DNA from: Sphaerochaeta globosa str. Buddy
GTDB taxonomy: Bacteria > Spirochaetota > Spirochaetia > Sphaerochaetales > Sphaerochaetaceae
Reading direction: 5' to 3'
Assembly: GCF_000190435.1 (NCBI RefSeq)
Contig: NC_015152.1
Coordinates: 502,458-566,457 of the forward strand
DNA length: 64,000 nt
Shown here: positions 7,742 through 15,951 of the stretch, one piece after another
Layout of the letters: the number at the start of each line of letters is the position of its first letter
Numbering within the stretch: the first letter of the stretch is position 1
Made by a program: the position numbers and the translations under genes
Notes under the pieces: generated by a model
Database searches by the model: none
Told to the model about the DNA's origin: nothing
What the model saw: only the letters and a program-made list of their open reading frames with translations

Positions 7742-8679
7742 ACTGCTCGTTCCTTTGCATATGCTTGTATTGTTGTCTCTTCACCCAGACTGAGGCAGGA
7801 TGACTGTATTCCATTGTTCTTGCACAGCCCACTCAGGACTGTCCCGTATCCGACTTCTGCAATATCGGCATCAGCCATTGCTTTGATATTCTGCATGAGT
7901 TTTGTCCATCGTACCGGTCGTGCCAGCTGTAGGCTGAGCTGCCTTCGTGCATCTTCTGCACTGGTGATGCTCTGGCCATCTACACTGGAGAGAACCAGGT
8001 GGCTTGGATCGTGCATGACAAGTCCATCCAAAAAGGTTCTGAAAGGCTTGCTTGCCTCCTCCATGAAGGGCGTGTGGAAGGGCCCTGAGACCTTGAGTGC
8101 AATAAAACGCTTCGCCCCTTTTGCCAAAAAGGATTCCTTGGCTTTGGCAATGCTCTCGCTCAGACCTGAAAGCACCACCTGGTTGGGCGCGTTGTCATTG
8201 GCGGCATACAAACCCTCCAAACCGAGCTCTTGTAGTACCTCTAGCACTGCCTCATAGTCAAGGCCAATGATGGCCGCCATCCCGAGATCTCCTAAGGAAA
8301 GACGTGCCTTTTGTGACATTTCGTCCATCAACTTGGTTCTTTGCTTTACAATCGTGAAGAGTGTTTCATCATCAAATATTTCGGCTGCACGGTATGCCGA
8401 AAGCTCCCCAAGACTGAAGCCGCAATGGACCTTGGATTGGATGCCATACTCCTGAAGGCGAATCTGTGCAGAGCAACTGGCCAGCGTTATGGCCATCTGG
8501 GCGGAGCTGGTCAGCTCTTGTTCGCTACCCTCGGATAGGAGGTTGAACAAATCCTTGCCGGCAACATCGCTTGCTAGGGCAAAGAGCTCACGTACCTTCG
8601 CGCTTGCATGATAGAGGTCGATGGCCATACCTTGTTTTTGTGAGCCTTGGCCTGGGTAGAGTGCGATTATTGGTGCCAT
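7738..8679 (-). CDS. fabD: Malonyl-CoA:ACP transacylase
   Basis: 313 residues. FabD moves malonyl groups from CoA to ACP. The N-terminus MAPIIALYPGQGSQKQG has the PGQGSQ oxyanion motif, GFSLGELSAY carries the nucleophilic serine (GxSxG), and SGPFHTPFM contains the catalytic histidine. The start at 8679 is set by this conserved N-terminus; longer frames run into fabH. It overlaps fabH by 13 bp upstream and fabG by 4 bp downstream. Confidence 0.92.
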   Translation of the reverse strand: MAPIIALYPGQGSQKQGMAIDLYHASAKVRELFALASDVAGKDLFNLLSEGSEQELTSSAQMAITLASCSAQIRLQEYGIQSKVHCGFSLGELSAYRAAEIFDDETLFTIVKQRTKLMDEMSQKARLSLGDLGMAAIIGLDYEAVLEVLQELGLEGLYAANDNAPNQVVLSGLSESIAKAKESFLAKGAKRFIALKVSGPFHTPFMEEASKPFRTFLDGLVMHDPSHLVLSSVDGQSITSAEDARRQLSLQLARPVRWTKLMQNIKAMADADIAEVGYGTVLSGLCKNNGIQSSCLSLGEETTIQAYAKERAV

Positions 8680-9620
8680 GTCAGTAGTGTTCCTCCATAG
8701 GTGAGTCCCGCCCCGAAGCCGACGAGCAACAGCTTTTGTCCATCCTTCAGCAATCCTTTTTCCTGCATTTCTGCAAGAGCCAGGGGAATGGAAGCAGCCG
8801 AGGTATTTGCATACTGTTCGATGTTCAAATAGAATTTCTGAACATCGATATCCAACCGTTTTGCACATGCGGCGATGATACGTTGGTTTGCCTGATGCGG
8901 GACGATCCAGGCAATATCGTCAATGGTCATGGTGTTTCTTTGCAGCAGGGTCTCAATGGTATGTCTGATGGAGCGGACTGCGAACGAGTAGACAGAGCGG
9001 CCATCCATTTGTATCGTACGGCTCTTTTGGTCGATGACCAGAGCATCGGCTCCCGCTGCTTCCGCTTTCAGGTACGTATCCAGAATTCCTTCGGTCTCTT
9101 CCTTGCTTTCAAGCAGGACGCAACCCGCCCCGTCTCCGAAGAGCACGCACGTATTGCGGTCATCCCAGTCGACAACCGACGAAAGGGTTTCAGAACCCAC
9201 CACCAGAGCATTCTTCATAGCCCCGGATACAATCATGGCCCGACCTACCTCAAGGGCATAGATGAAGCCTGTGCAGCCTGCACTGATGTCCAAAGCGGGG
9301 CCGGTAATGCCCAGTCTTTGGGCAAGCAGGCAGGCGGTGGAAGGAAACCCGGGATAGTCGGGCGTAGCGGTCGCCACGACGATACCGTCGATTTGGTCGG
9401 CGCTTCTGCCGTACAGTGCAAGCATATTCTCAACAGCCTTGCAGGCAAGATCGCTTGTTGTCTCGTTTTCTGCTGCCAAATGCCGTTGCCCGATTCCTGT
9501 ATGACTGCGGATCCACTCATCGCTGGTGTCGACCCTGTGTGAAAGTTCATCGTTGGTGACCACCCGAATTGGGCTGTATGAGCCCAGTGCTGTGATCTGT
9601 ATGGATTGTGGAGGCTTCAA
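8667..9620 (-). CDS. fabH: 3-oxoacyl-ACP synthase III (initiating enzyme)
   Basis: 317 residues. FabH condenses acetyl-CoA with malonyl-ACP and thereby starts each chain. Catalytic residues are seen in DISAGCTGF (Cys), VPHQANQRI (His) and QYANTSAASIP (Asn). Translation starts at TTG 9620: GGAGG lies 6 nt upstream and no ATG is near, so the weaker start codon may limit how much initiator enzyme is made. First gene of the six-gene fab operon, transcribed away from accB. Confidence 0.92.
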   Translation of the reverse strand: MKPPQSIQITALGSYSPIRVVTNDELSHRVDTSDEWIRSHTGIGQRHLAAENETTSDLACKAVENMLALYGRSADQIDGIVVATATPDYPGFPSTACLLAQRLGITGPALDISAGCTGFIYALEVGRAMIVSGAMKNALVVGSETLSSVVDWDDRNTCVLFGDGAGCVLLESKEETEGILDTYLKAEAAGADALVIDQKSRTIQMDGRSVYSFAVRSIRHTIETLLQRNTMTIDDIAWIVPHQANQRIIAACAKRLDIDVQKFYLNIEQYANTSAASIPLALAEMQEKGLLKDGQKLLLVGFGAGLTYGGTLLTWHQ

Positions 9621-9655
9621 CGTCTCCCTCCTTGGTTACATAACATAGGCTTATA

Positions 9656-9683
9656 ATTATTACAAAATAGTAATATTTGTCAA
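9656..9683 (-). promoter_or_regulatory. Promoter of the fabHDGFZV operon
   Basis: Minus strand TTGACA (9678-9683), 16 nt, AATAAT (9656-9661), a 5/6 match to the -10 consensus; predicted start about 9650. Its -35 box forms the left half of the palindrome shared with the accB promoter. An imperfect inverted repeat TATTAC-N6-GTAATA (9658-9675) fills the spacer and -10, another possible operator. Confidence 0.7.
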
Positions 9684-9691
9684 TATTGACA
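9678..9691. promoter_or_regulatory. Palindrome joining the -35 boxes of the fab and acc promoters
   Basis: TGTCAATATTGACA is a perfect 14-bp palindrome containing TTGACA on each strand, 2 bp apart. RNA polymerase can occupy only one of the two promoters at a time, and a repressor bound here would shut both. Regulation by a fatty acid repressor is inference; no FapR, FabT or FadR gene is seen nearby. Confidence 0.75.
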
Positions 9692-9714
9692 CTGAAAGAG
9701 TGTACTGTTATTAT
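9686..9714 (+). promoter_or_regulatory. Promoter of the accBCDA operon
   Basis: TTGACA (9686-9691), exactly 17 nt, TATTAT (9709-9714), 5/6 on the -10. Predicted start about 9721, so accB has a leader of about 53 nt with GAGGAA before the ATG. Confidence 0.8.
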
Positions 9715-9773
9715 AAAAAGTAGGTTGGATGCACCCTATAAGCATCCCATCCCCATACATATGAGGAACTTTC

Positions 9774-10202
9774 ATGGACAGTATTGACAACTTGAATCTC
9801 CAACAGATCATTGCCTTGTTTGACAACAGCACACTTGGTGAGCTTGAACTCTCATCTTCTGCCTATACCCTCAAACTCAAACGTTCTTGCGCCCCAAGTG
9901 AAGCCTTTGTACCGGCTGCCAAGCCAGATCAGCCTGCTGTGAAGCAGGAAATACAAGTAAGCTCGGAAGTGATCACCAGTCCTATAGTCGGGACCTTCTA
10001 TCTGACCCCCGCCCCCGATGCTCCTCCCTACGTCCGGGTGGGTAACAGAGTGGAAACAGGCTCGGTGCTCTGCACCATCGAGGCAATGAAGCTGATGAAT
10101 CAACTCGAAGCTGATTTTGCCTGTGAAATTGTGGAAATTTTGGCCAAGCCCGAACAGATGGTCGAGTTCGGCCAGCCTTTGTTCAAGGTGAAGCGTGTAT
10201 GA
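9774..10202 (+). CDS. accB: Biotin carboxyl carrier protein of acetyl-CoA carboxylase
   Basis: 142 residues. The C-terminal biotinyl domain (about residues 65-142) has the biotin-lysine motif EAMKLMN; a Pro/Ala-rich linker at about 38-62 joins it to a short N-terminal helix region. The protein carries CO2 on biotin from AccC to AccD/A. SD GAGGAA before ATG 9774. It is the first gene of accBCDA and overlaps accC by 4 bp (ATGA). Confidence 0.93.
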   Translation: MDSIDNLNLQQIIALFDNSTLGELELSSSAYTLKLKRSCAPSEAFVPAAKPDQPAVKQEIQVSSEVITSPIVGTFYLTPAPDAPPYVRVGNRVETGSVLCTIEAMKLMNQLEADFACEIVEILAKPEQMVEFGQPLFKVKRV

Positions 10203-11530
10203 TTGAATCGATTCTGATCGCCAACCGGGGCGAAATCGCCGTGCGGGTGGTTCGTGCCTGTAAGGATTTGGGAATACGGTCGGTGGTGGCCTATTCAACT
10301 GCCGACAAAGAAACCCTTGCCGTGAGGATGGCCGACCAAGCAGTCTGCATCGGTGGCCCCACCAGTAAGGAAAGCTATCTGCAGAGCCGGAACATCATTA
10401 TGGCAGCGTGTTTGACACGCTGTGATGCCATCCACCCCGGAGTCGGTTTCCTCAGTGAGAATGCTGCCTTTGCCAAGGCGGTGGAAGATTCAGGCCTCAT
10501 TTTCATCGGGCCCAAGAGTGAGACCATCGCCCTGTTGGGCAACAAGGTACAAGCGCGCAAGGCAGCCCTGAAAGCCGGCCTTCCCATTACCCCGGGTAGC
10601 AAGGAAGCCATAGTCGACCTTGAGGATGCCAAGCAGACTGCCAAGCAGATCGGCTATCCAATCATTCTCAAGGCTGCAGCAGGAGGTGGAGGCCGGGGTA
10701 TGCGGATCGTCCGAAAGGAAGCCGACCTTGCAGCCTCCCTCGCACTTGCCAAGAAGGAAGCCTTACTCTTTTTTGCCGACGATTCGGTACACATGGAGCG
10801 CTACCTCGAGCAACCCAGACACCTTGAGGTACAGCTGCTCAGTGATGGGAAGGGAACGGTCCTCCACCTTGGAGAGCGTGACTGTTCGGTACAGAAAAAC
10901 CATCAGAAGCTTTTGGAAGAAAGCCCATCGCCTGTTTTGAATGATAGCATGAGAAAAGCAATGTGTAATGACGCAGTTCGGCTCTTTCAGGAACTGGGTT
11001 ATCGTTCAGCGGGAACGGTGGAGTTTCTTCTTGACGGCGGTGCCTATTATTTCATGGAAGTCAATGCAAGGCTTCAGGTTGAGCACCCGGTCAGTGAACT
11101 GGTCTCGGGCATCGACTTGGTCCACGCACAAATTGAGATCGCCCAGGACAAAGCCCTTCGCAATACCCAAGACGATGTAACCTGCAAGGGCTATAGCTTG
11201 GAGTGTCGTATCAACGCTTTGAGTGCCGGAACCATCACTACCTGTACTATGCCCTCCGGCCCTCATGTCCGCGTTGATACGTACCTGGAGAGCGGCTCAG
11301 TACTCAGCCCCTATTACGACTCTTTGATTGCAAAAATTATTATCTATGCCCCGAATCGCGAAATAGGATTGCGGGTCATGTTGCGTGCCCTTGGTGAGGT
11401 CGTCATCGAAGGGGTGAAAACTAATATTGAAGAGCAGAAACTGCTCATCCAAAGCCGTCCGTTCACAAGCGGACGCTTCTCGACCGACCTGTATGCAAAG
11501 GTCATTGCCCAGGAGAAACATCATGATTGA
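10199..11530 (+). CDS. accC: Biotin carboxylase subunit of acetyl-CoA carboxylase
   Basis: 443 residues, ATP-grasp enzyme that carboxylates biotin using bicarbonate and ATP. Seen in order: ILIANRGEIAVR at the N-terminus, the glycine-rich ATP loop AAAGGGGRGMRIV, the conserved ERDCSVQKNHQK segment, and EVNARLQVEHPVSE, which holds the metal ligands. Translationally coupled to accB (ATGA overlap) and to accD (8-bp overlap). Length is normal for bacterial AccC. Confidence 0.94.
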   Translation: MIESILIANRGEIAVRVVRACKDLGIRSVVAYSTADKETLAVRMADQAVCIGGPTSKESYLQSRNIIMAACLTRCDAIHPGVGFLSENAAFAKAVEDSGLIFIGPKSETIALLGNKVQARKAALKAGLPITPGSKEAIVDLEDAKQTAKQIGYPIILKAAAGGGGRGMRIVRKEADLAASLALAKKEALLFFADDSVHMERYLEQPRHLEVQLLSDGKGTVLHLGERDCSVQKNHQKLLEESPSPVLNDSMRKAMCNDAVRLFQELGYRSAGTVEFLLDGGAYYFMEVNARLQVEHPVSELVSGIDLVHAQIEIAQDKALRNTQDDVTCKGYSLECRINALSAGTITTCTMPSGPHVRVDTYLESGSVLSPYYDSLIAKIIIYAPNREIGLRVMLRALGEVVIEGVKTNIEEQKLLIQSRPFTSGRFSTDLYAKVIAQEKHHD

Positions 11531-12293
11531 ACTTTGTCCGAATTGTCAGAAGGAAGTGGAAGTCGGCTCGTACCGAATCTGCCCCTCCTGCAATCACTAT
11601 TTCCCACTCTCCCCTGAACAACGCATCGAGCTCTTTGCCGATCCCGACTCCTTCGTTGAGATGGCTAAAGAGATGAAATCGATGAACCCAATCTCTCTGG
11701 CCGGCTATGAGGACAAACTGAAGGAGAACGAGAAGAAATCGTCGCTCAGCGATGCTGTTACCATCGGCAGTTGTACCATCGAAGCGCAGCCGGTTATTGT
11801 AGGCATTATGTCCTTTGCCTTCATGGGTGGAAGTATGGGCTCGGTTGTTGGGGAGAAAATCACCCAGGCGATGCTCGAAGGAGCTTTGAGGGGGGAACCT
11901 GTAATAATTTTCACTGCAAGTGGTGGAGCGCGCATGCAGGAGGGCATTTTCAGCCTTATGCAAATGGCCAAGACTGCCAGTGCTGCCGCCCTTATGGAGG
12001 AGACGAGAACCCCGCTCTTTCTGGTGTTGACCAATCCCACCACCGGCGGCGTTACCGCCTCGTTTGCGATGCTCGGCGACGTCATTCTTGCCGAACCCGG
12101 TGCAATCATTGGATTTGCAGGACCCCGGGTTATCGAAGGAACCATCGGACAGAAGCTGCCCGATGGGTTCCAGCGTTCCGAGTTCCAGCTCAAGAAAGGC
12201 TTTGTCGATGCCTTGGTCCAGAGAAAAGAGCTTCGCTCGACCCTTTCGTTCCTCATCAAGACCCATACAAAAAGGGGTGCTGCATATGCATGA
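11523..12293 (+). CDS. accD: Acetyl-CoA carboxylase carboxyltransferase beta subunit
   Basis: 256 residues. An N-terminal zinc ribbon with two CPxC pairs (CPNC at 5-8, CPSC at 20-23) precedes a crotonase-fold carboxyltransferase domain with SGGARMQEGIFS and the PTTGGVTASFAML oxyanion region. With AccA it transfers CO2 from biotin to acetyl-CoA. The ATG at 11523 lies inside the last codons of accC, giving an 8-bp overlap; the zinc ribbon fixes this start. It is somewhat shorter than the 285-300 residues of many relatives. Confidence 0.93.
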   Translation: MIELCPNCQKEVEVGSYRICPSCNHYFPLSPEQRIELFADPDSFVEMAKEMKSMNPISLAGYEDKLKENEKKSSLSDAVTIGSCTIEAQPVIVGIMSFAFMGGSMGSVVGEKITQAMLEGALRGEPVIIFTASGGARMQEGIFSLMQMAKTASAAALMEETRTPLFLVLTNPTTGGVTASFAMLGDVILAEPGAIIGFAGPRVIEGTIGQKLPDGFQRSEFQLKKGFVDALVQRKELRSTLSFLIKTHTKRGAAYA

Positions 12294-13203
12294 AGAACAG
12301 ACGCCTGTGCTCAAACAAACGCTTGAACAGATAGAAACCCTTGCCAAAAGCCATGAAAAGTGTGAAGGAGCCTCCTCGTGGGAGTGTGTATTACGTTCAC
12401 GCCAACAGGGAAGGCCGAGTGCCAAAATGTTCATCGACCTTATCTGCGACTCCTTTATGGAAATGCATGGCGACCGTCTGTATGGTGATGATCCTGCTAT
12501 GATCGGAGGGGTGGGCCTGGTTGAAGGGCGCCCTATTACCTTCATCGGCAATCGCAAGGGTGCAAACCTGAAGGAGAATGTGCTGTGCAACTATGGGATG
12601 AGCAACCCGGAGGGTTATCGCAAGGCACTCAGGCTTGCCAAGCAGGCTGAAAAGTTCGGCCGACCTGTTGTCTGCTTCATCGACACCCCCGGAGCCTATC
12701 CAGGCCTTGGGGCCGAGGAGCGGGGTATAGGAGAGGCAATTGCCCAGAACCTGAAGGTATTCTCAACGCTGAAAACACCCATTCTGAGCTTTATCATCGG
12801 GGAGGGTGGCAGTGGTGGTGCACTGGGCATCGGAGTTGGCGATAAGCTGTACATGCTCGAACATGCAGTATACTCGGTCATTACTCCCGAGGGCTTTGCA
12901 TCCATTCTGCTACGTGACCCTTCCAAGGCCAAAGAGGCTGCAGAAGCGATGAAAATGACCAGCTACCACCTCAAGGAGTTCTCTGTCATTCACGATATTA
13001 TCAGTGAAGGCAGCGCAGAGGAGACAGCCTCTCGTATCAAACAGACGATTCTTCGTGACTTGGACGTATTATGCAGCAAGCCTGCCGAGCACTTGGTCCG
13101 CTACCGAATAAAAAAGATTCGGGGTATCGGAGAAGTGTCGGGAGGTAAAGAGTGGTGGCAGCCGCTTTTGGAAGTGTTCAAGAAAACCCAGAGCCTTCGC
13201 TAG
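12286..13203 (+). CDS. accA: Acetyl-CoA carboxylase carboxyltransferase alpha subunit
   Basis: 305 residues, crotonase fold. Diagnostic stretches are FCIDTPGAYPG-like VCFIDTPGAYPGLGAEERG, IGEGGSGGALGIGVGD and MLEHAVYSVITPEG. Start ATG 12286 overlaps the accD stop by 8 bp, the same spacing as accC/accD. Its stop codon TAG shares the tetranucleotide CTAG with the stop of the convergent MATE gene, so no terminator separates the two. Confidence 0.93.
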   Translation: MHEEQTPVLKQTLEQIETLAKSHEKCEGASSWECVLRSRQQGRPSAKMFIDLICDSFMEMHGDRLYGDDPAMIGGVGLVEGRPITFIGNRKGANLKENVLCNYGMSNPEGYRKALRLAKQAEKFGRPVVCFIDTPGAYPGLGAEERGIGEAIAQNLKVFSTLKTPILSFIIGEGGSGGALGIGVGDKLYMLEHAVYSVITPEGFASILLRDPSKAKEAAEAMKMTSYHLKEFSVIHDIISEGSAEETASRIKQTILRDLDVLCSKPAEHLVRYRIKKIRGIGEVSGGKEWWQPLLEVFKKTQSLR

Positions 13204-14567
13204 ATTTTTGCCGCTTTCCTCTCCAAGTCCCTCAGGCCCCTGAAAAAGAAGAAGGCAGTCACCAGCGTAGCAAGCACATCCGACACCGGTGCCGACCAGA
13301 GAATGCCTTCCATACCGAAGAAGTGGGCGAAAATGAGGATACAAGGAATCAAAAAGAGTCCTTGGCGGGAGAGGGTGAGTGTCATGGCGATCTTGCTCTT
13401 TCCTATGGCCTGGAAAAAACTTCCTGCAATAATCTGGAAACCCACCAACGGAGTGAACAGGAACCATCGCTTCAGGGCGAAGGTTCCTAGTTCAAGCAGC
13501 TGCGGTTCCCGGTTGAACATGCCTACCATGGCGACCGGAAAGAACCGGGTGGCGAGGTACCCCACCATAATGACTGCGGTGGAGCTCAATATGCCGAGTT
13601 TTGCCGCTTCCCTGACCCGGTCGAACTGCTTGGCACCGAAATTGAAGCTGATCAAGGGCTGAACCCCTTGGTTGATGCCGATAACCGGCAATATGAGCAG
13701 GGTCTGCAGGCTGTGAACGATGCCCATTGCCGAAATGCCCAAGTCCCCTCCGTGCGCGATCAGGGTCTTGTTCAAAATTACGTTGAGTAGGCTGGAGGCT
13801 ATCTGGAGCGCAAAGGGGGGAATCCCCAAGGTGATGATCAATTTGATCACCGACCACTCGGGTTTGAGTGCCTTCAGGCTCAGTTTTACGCGGCTGCGTT
13901 TGCCCAAGAAATACGATATCACCCAGATGAAGGAGAAGCTTTGGCTGATAATGGTTGCCAGGGCGGCTCCCTCCATGCCCCAATCGAGTGCATAGATGAA
14001 AATAGGATCGAGAATGATGTTGGTACCGGCTCCGAGAAACATGGAAAGCATTGCTACCTTGGGATTGCCGTCAGCGCGGATGAAGTGATTCAATCCCATG
14101 CTGGTTACCCCGAACACTGAACCGAAAAGAATGATGCGCAAATAACTGGTTGCATACGGAAGTACGTCTTGGCTTGCCCCGAAGAGAACCAGGATATCCG
14201 TAAGGAATATCTGGCCAACAACGACGAACACCAAGCCTCCACCGATTAAGAGGAGAAAGGCGTTTTCCAGTACATGGGCGGCTTCAGTTTCCTTTTTCTG
14301 GCCCAAGCGGATAGAGAAGAGGGTGGCTCCGCCGATGCCGAACAGTACTCCCATGGCCATGAGTATGATCATGATGGGAAACGCAATGGTGATGCCTGCA
14401 ATGCCGTTTGCTCCCAAAGAGGGGCTGTTTCCGATGTACATGCGATCGACTACGTTATACAGTGCGTTGACCATCATGCCCACAATTGCAGGGATGGAGA
14501 AGCGCATCAATAGTTTGAGTATCGGCTCAGTGCCTAACGGATTGGTGTGTGTAGCTACGGTATCCAT
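13200..14567 (-). CDS. MATE-family multidrug exporter
   Basis: 455 residues with about twelve hydrophobic segments and the MATE signatures near the N-terminus (IPAIVGMMVNALYNVVDRMYIG) split over the first two helices, and a second similar half starting near residue 235 (LGIPPFALQIASSLLNVILN). It resembles the MepA/NorM group, which expel cationic drugs or dyes with Na+ or H+ entry. It lies 4 nt downstream of a MarR regulator gene in one transcription unit, so it is probably a MarR-controlled efflux pump. Its 3' end overlaps accA by 4 bp tail to tail. Confidence 0.85.
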   Translation of the reverse strand: MDTVATHTNPLGTEPILKLLMRFSIPAIVGMMVNALYNVVDRMYIGNSPSLGANGIAGITIAFPIMIILMAMGVLFGIGGATLFSIRLGQKKETEAAHVLENAFLLLIGGGLVFVVVGQIFLTDILVLFGASQDVLPYATSYLRIILFGSVFGVTSMGLNHFIRADGNPKVAMLSMFLGAGTNIILDPIFIYALDWGMEGAALATIISQSFSFIWVISYFLGKRSRVKLSLKALKPEWSVIKLIITLGIPPFALQIASSLLNVILNKTLIAHGGDLGISAMGIVHSLQTLLILPVIGINQGVQPLISFNFGAKQFDRVREAAKLGILSSTAVIMVGYLATRFFPVAMVGMFNREPQLLELGTFALKRWFLFTPLVGFQIIAGSFFQAIGKSKIAMTLTLSRQGLFLIPCILIFAHFFGMEGILWSAPVSDVLATLVTAFFFFRGLRDLERKAAKI

Positions 14568-14571
14568 GATT

Positions 14572-14991
14572 CTACTCCGCTTTTTCGTTGGATAGGATAG
14601 TTTCCAGGCTCAAGCAGAGCTGGTCGTATGTCGATTCCCCGATTAGATTTGCTGCCTTGGAATTCCAAGTGCGCACTTGTGTGGTAATCACTTGACGCAG
14701 CTCTTTAGCCTTTTGTGTGAGGTATATGCACTTGCATCGCTTGTCCTGTTCATTGACCCTGCGCTGGATATACCCCTTGTCCTGCAGCGAAGTGAGGGCT
14801 CGTGTGGCAGCAGCCTTGTCGATTGAAAGAATGCTCGAGAGTTGTTCCTGGGTTCGGCCTTCCTCTTGGTAAAGTGTCATCAGAAAGCCCACCTCCCCGC
14901 TGGTGATGTTCCAAGGTTTGAGAACTCGATTGACATACATTGCATGGTTGCGGTGCAGGATGGCCACAAGGCGCGATAAACTGTGTTGCAT
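14572..14991 (-). CDS. MarR-family regulator of the adjacent MATE exporter
   Basis: 139 residues with a winged helix-turn-helix: TQEQLSSILSIDKAAATRAL is the recognition region and VNEQDKRCKCIYLT the wing, with flanking dimerisation helices. The protein most likely represses its own operon. The ATG at 14991 lacks an SD; a promoter TTGACA-N17-TACAGT ends 7 nt upstream, so the message should be leaderless. A TTG 36 nt further upstream is in frame but lies inside the -35 box and cannot be transcribed from this promoter. Confidence 0.82.
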   Translation of the reverse strand: MQHSLSRLVAILHRNHAMYVNRVLKPWNITSGEVGFLMTLYQEEGRTQEQLSSILSIDKAAATRALTSLQDKGYIQRRVNEQDKRCKCIYLTQKAKELRQVITTQVRTWNSKAANLIGESTYDQLCLSLETILSNEKAE

Positions 14992-14998
14992 GGCAGAC

Positions 14999-15027
14999 AC
15001 TGTAGAGTCTTTTAGTTGATATGTCAA
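14999..15027 (-). promoter_or_regulatory. Promoter of the marR-MATE operon
   Basis: Minus strand TTGACA (15022-15027), 17 nt, TACAGT (14999-15004). Predicted start about 14992, one base before the marR ATG. The -35 box lies inside the 20-bp operator. Confidence 0.65.
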
Positions 15028-15031
15028 CTAA
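15012..15031. promoter_or_regulatory. MarR-type operator, perfect 8-bp inverted repeat
   Basis: TTAGTTGA-N4-TCAACTAA, arms fully complementary, 20 bp in all. Length, AT-rich arms and position over the marR -35 box match operators of MarR proteins. It lies between the divergent marR and HAD genes, so the HAD gene could also respond. Confidence 0.75.
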
Positions 15032-15059
15032 TAAATACAAGCCGGTTTCTCCCTCTTCA

Positions 15060-15068
15060 TGCTATACT
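15060..15068 (+). promoter_or_regulatory. Extended -10 promoter of the HAD gene
   Basis: TGC followed by TATACT (15063-15068), the TGn extended -10 form; no good -35. Predicted start about 15075, three bases before the ATG at 15078. Confidence 0.55.
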
Positions 15069-15077
15069 TACGCTACT

Positions 15078-15923
15078 ATGGAAACACGACCCACGATTGC
15101 CATCATGTACGATTTTGACAAGACGCTGACCACCCGTGATATGCAGGAGTATACCTTTATTCCCAAGCTAGGTCTCAGCTCTTCCGCTTTCTGGCAGAAA
15201 GCCAACGCCCTTGCCCGAAAGCAAGGGATGGACAGCATTCTTGCCTATATGAAGTTGATGCTCGATGAATCCAAGAAACAGGCAAAGCCGATTCGCAGAA
15301 ACGACTTTGTCGCCCTTGGTCAGGAGCTGGAATTCTTCCCCGGCGTTCTTGGGTGGTTTTCCTTTGTTAATGAGCTGGGAGCAAAGCGTAATCTTTGCAT
15401 CGAGCATTACATCATTTCCTCGGGGTTGAAGGAAATCATCGAAGGCTCTGCAATCGGAGGCGAGTTTTGTCGCATCTATGCCTGCGAGTACCTCTATGAT
15501 GAGAATGGGGTTGCGGTCTGGCCAAAACTTTCAGTCAATTATACGGCTAAGACGCAGTTTCTCTTTAGGATCAACAAAGGCGTACTGGATGTGTATGAGG
15601 ACCAGGCTCTCAATGCGTACACGGCTGATAGTGAGCGCAGTGTGCCGTTTCGCAACATGATTTACATCGGGGATGGGCTTACCGATGTGCCGTGCATGAA
15701 GCTGGTCAAGCAGAATGGAGGCAAGAGCATTGCAGTCCATGCCAAGGGCAAGGAAGAAATCTCTAGGCGTCTGATGGCCGAGGGCCGCATCAATTTCTAT
15801 ACCGAAGCTGATTATACCCCCGGATCAGAACTATCCTTTTTGGTCGAAACCAGCCTTGATGAGATGTGCTCACAGAACATTTTGCAGGCCTACCAACGCC
15901 GTATGCGGGGCGAAGGGCAATAA
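15078..15923 (+). CDS. HAD-superfamily phosphatase
   Basis: 281 residues. Motif I is YDFDKTLT near residue 10 (nucleophilic Asp plus acid/base Asp), a serine in YIISSG is motif II, and YIGDGLTDVPCM is motif III with the metal-binding Asp. The order and spacing fit the phosphoserine phosphatase-like branch with a C1-type cap between motifs I and II. The substrate is not known. No SD precedes the ATG and the -10 box ends 9 nt upstream. It is divergent from marR and convergent with the next gene, 28 nt away. Confidence 0.8.
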   Translation: METRPTIAIMYDFDKTLTTRDMQEYTFIPKLGLSSSAFWQKANALARKQGMDSILAYMKLMLDESKKQAKPIRRNDFVALGQELEFFPGVLGWFSFVNELGAKRNLCIEHYIISSGLKEIIEGSAIGGEFCRIYACEYLYDENGVAVWPKLSVNYTAKTQFLFRINKGVLDVYEDQALNAYTADSERSVPFRNMIYIGDGLTDVPCMKLVKQNGGKSIAVHAKGKEEISRRLMAEGRINFYTEADYTPGSELSFLVETSLDEMCSQNILQAYQRRMRGEGQ

Positions 15924-15951
15924 GTAGAAAAGAGAAAAGTGACGTTTTTCA

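Noticed and set aside
14992-15027. Longer MarR starting at TTG 15027
   Set aside because: That codon is part of the -35 box and operator; RNA from the predicted promoter would not contain it.
15924-15951. Bidirectional terminator between the HAD gene and the YcxB-like gene
   Set aside because: The A-rich/T-rich arms pair only weakly and no GC stem is present.
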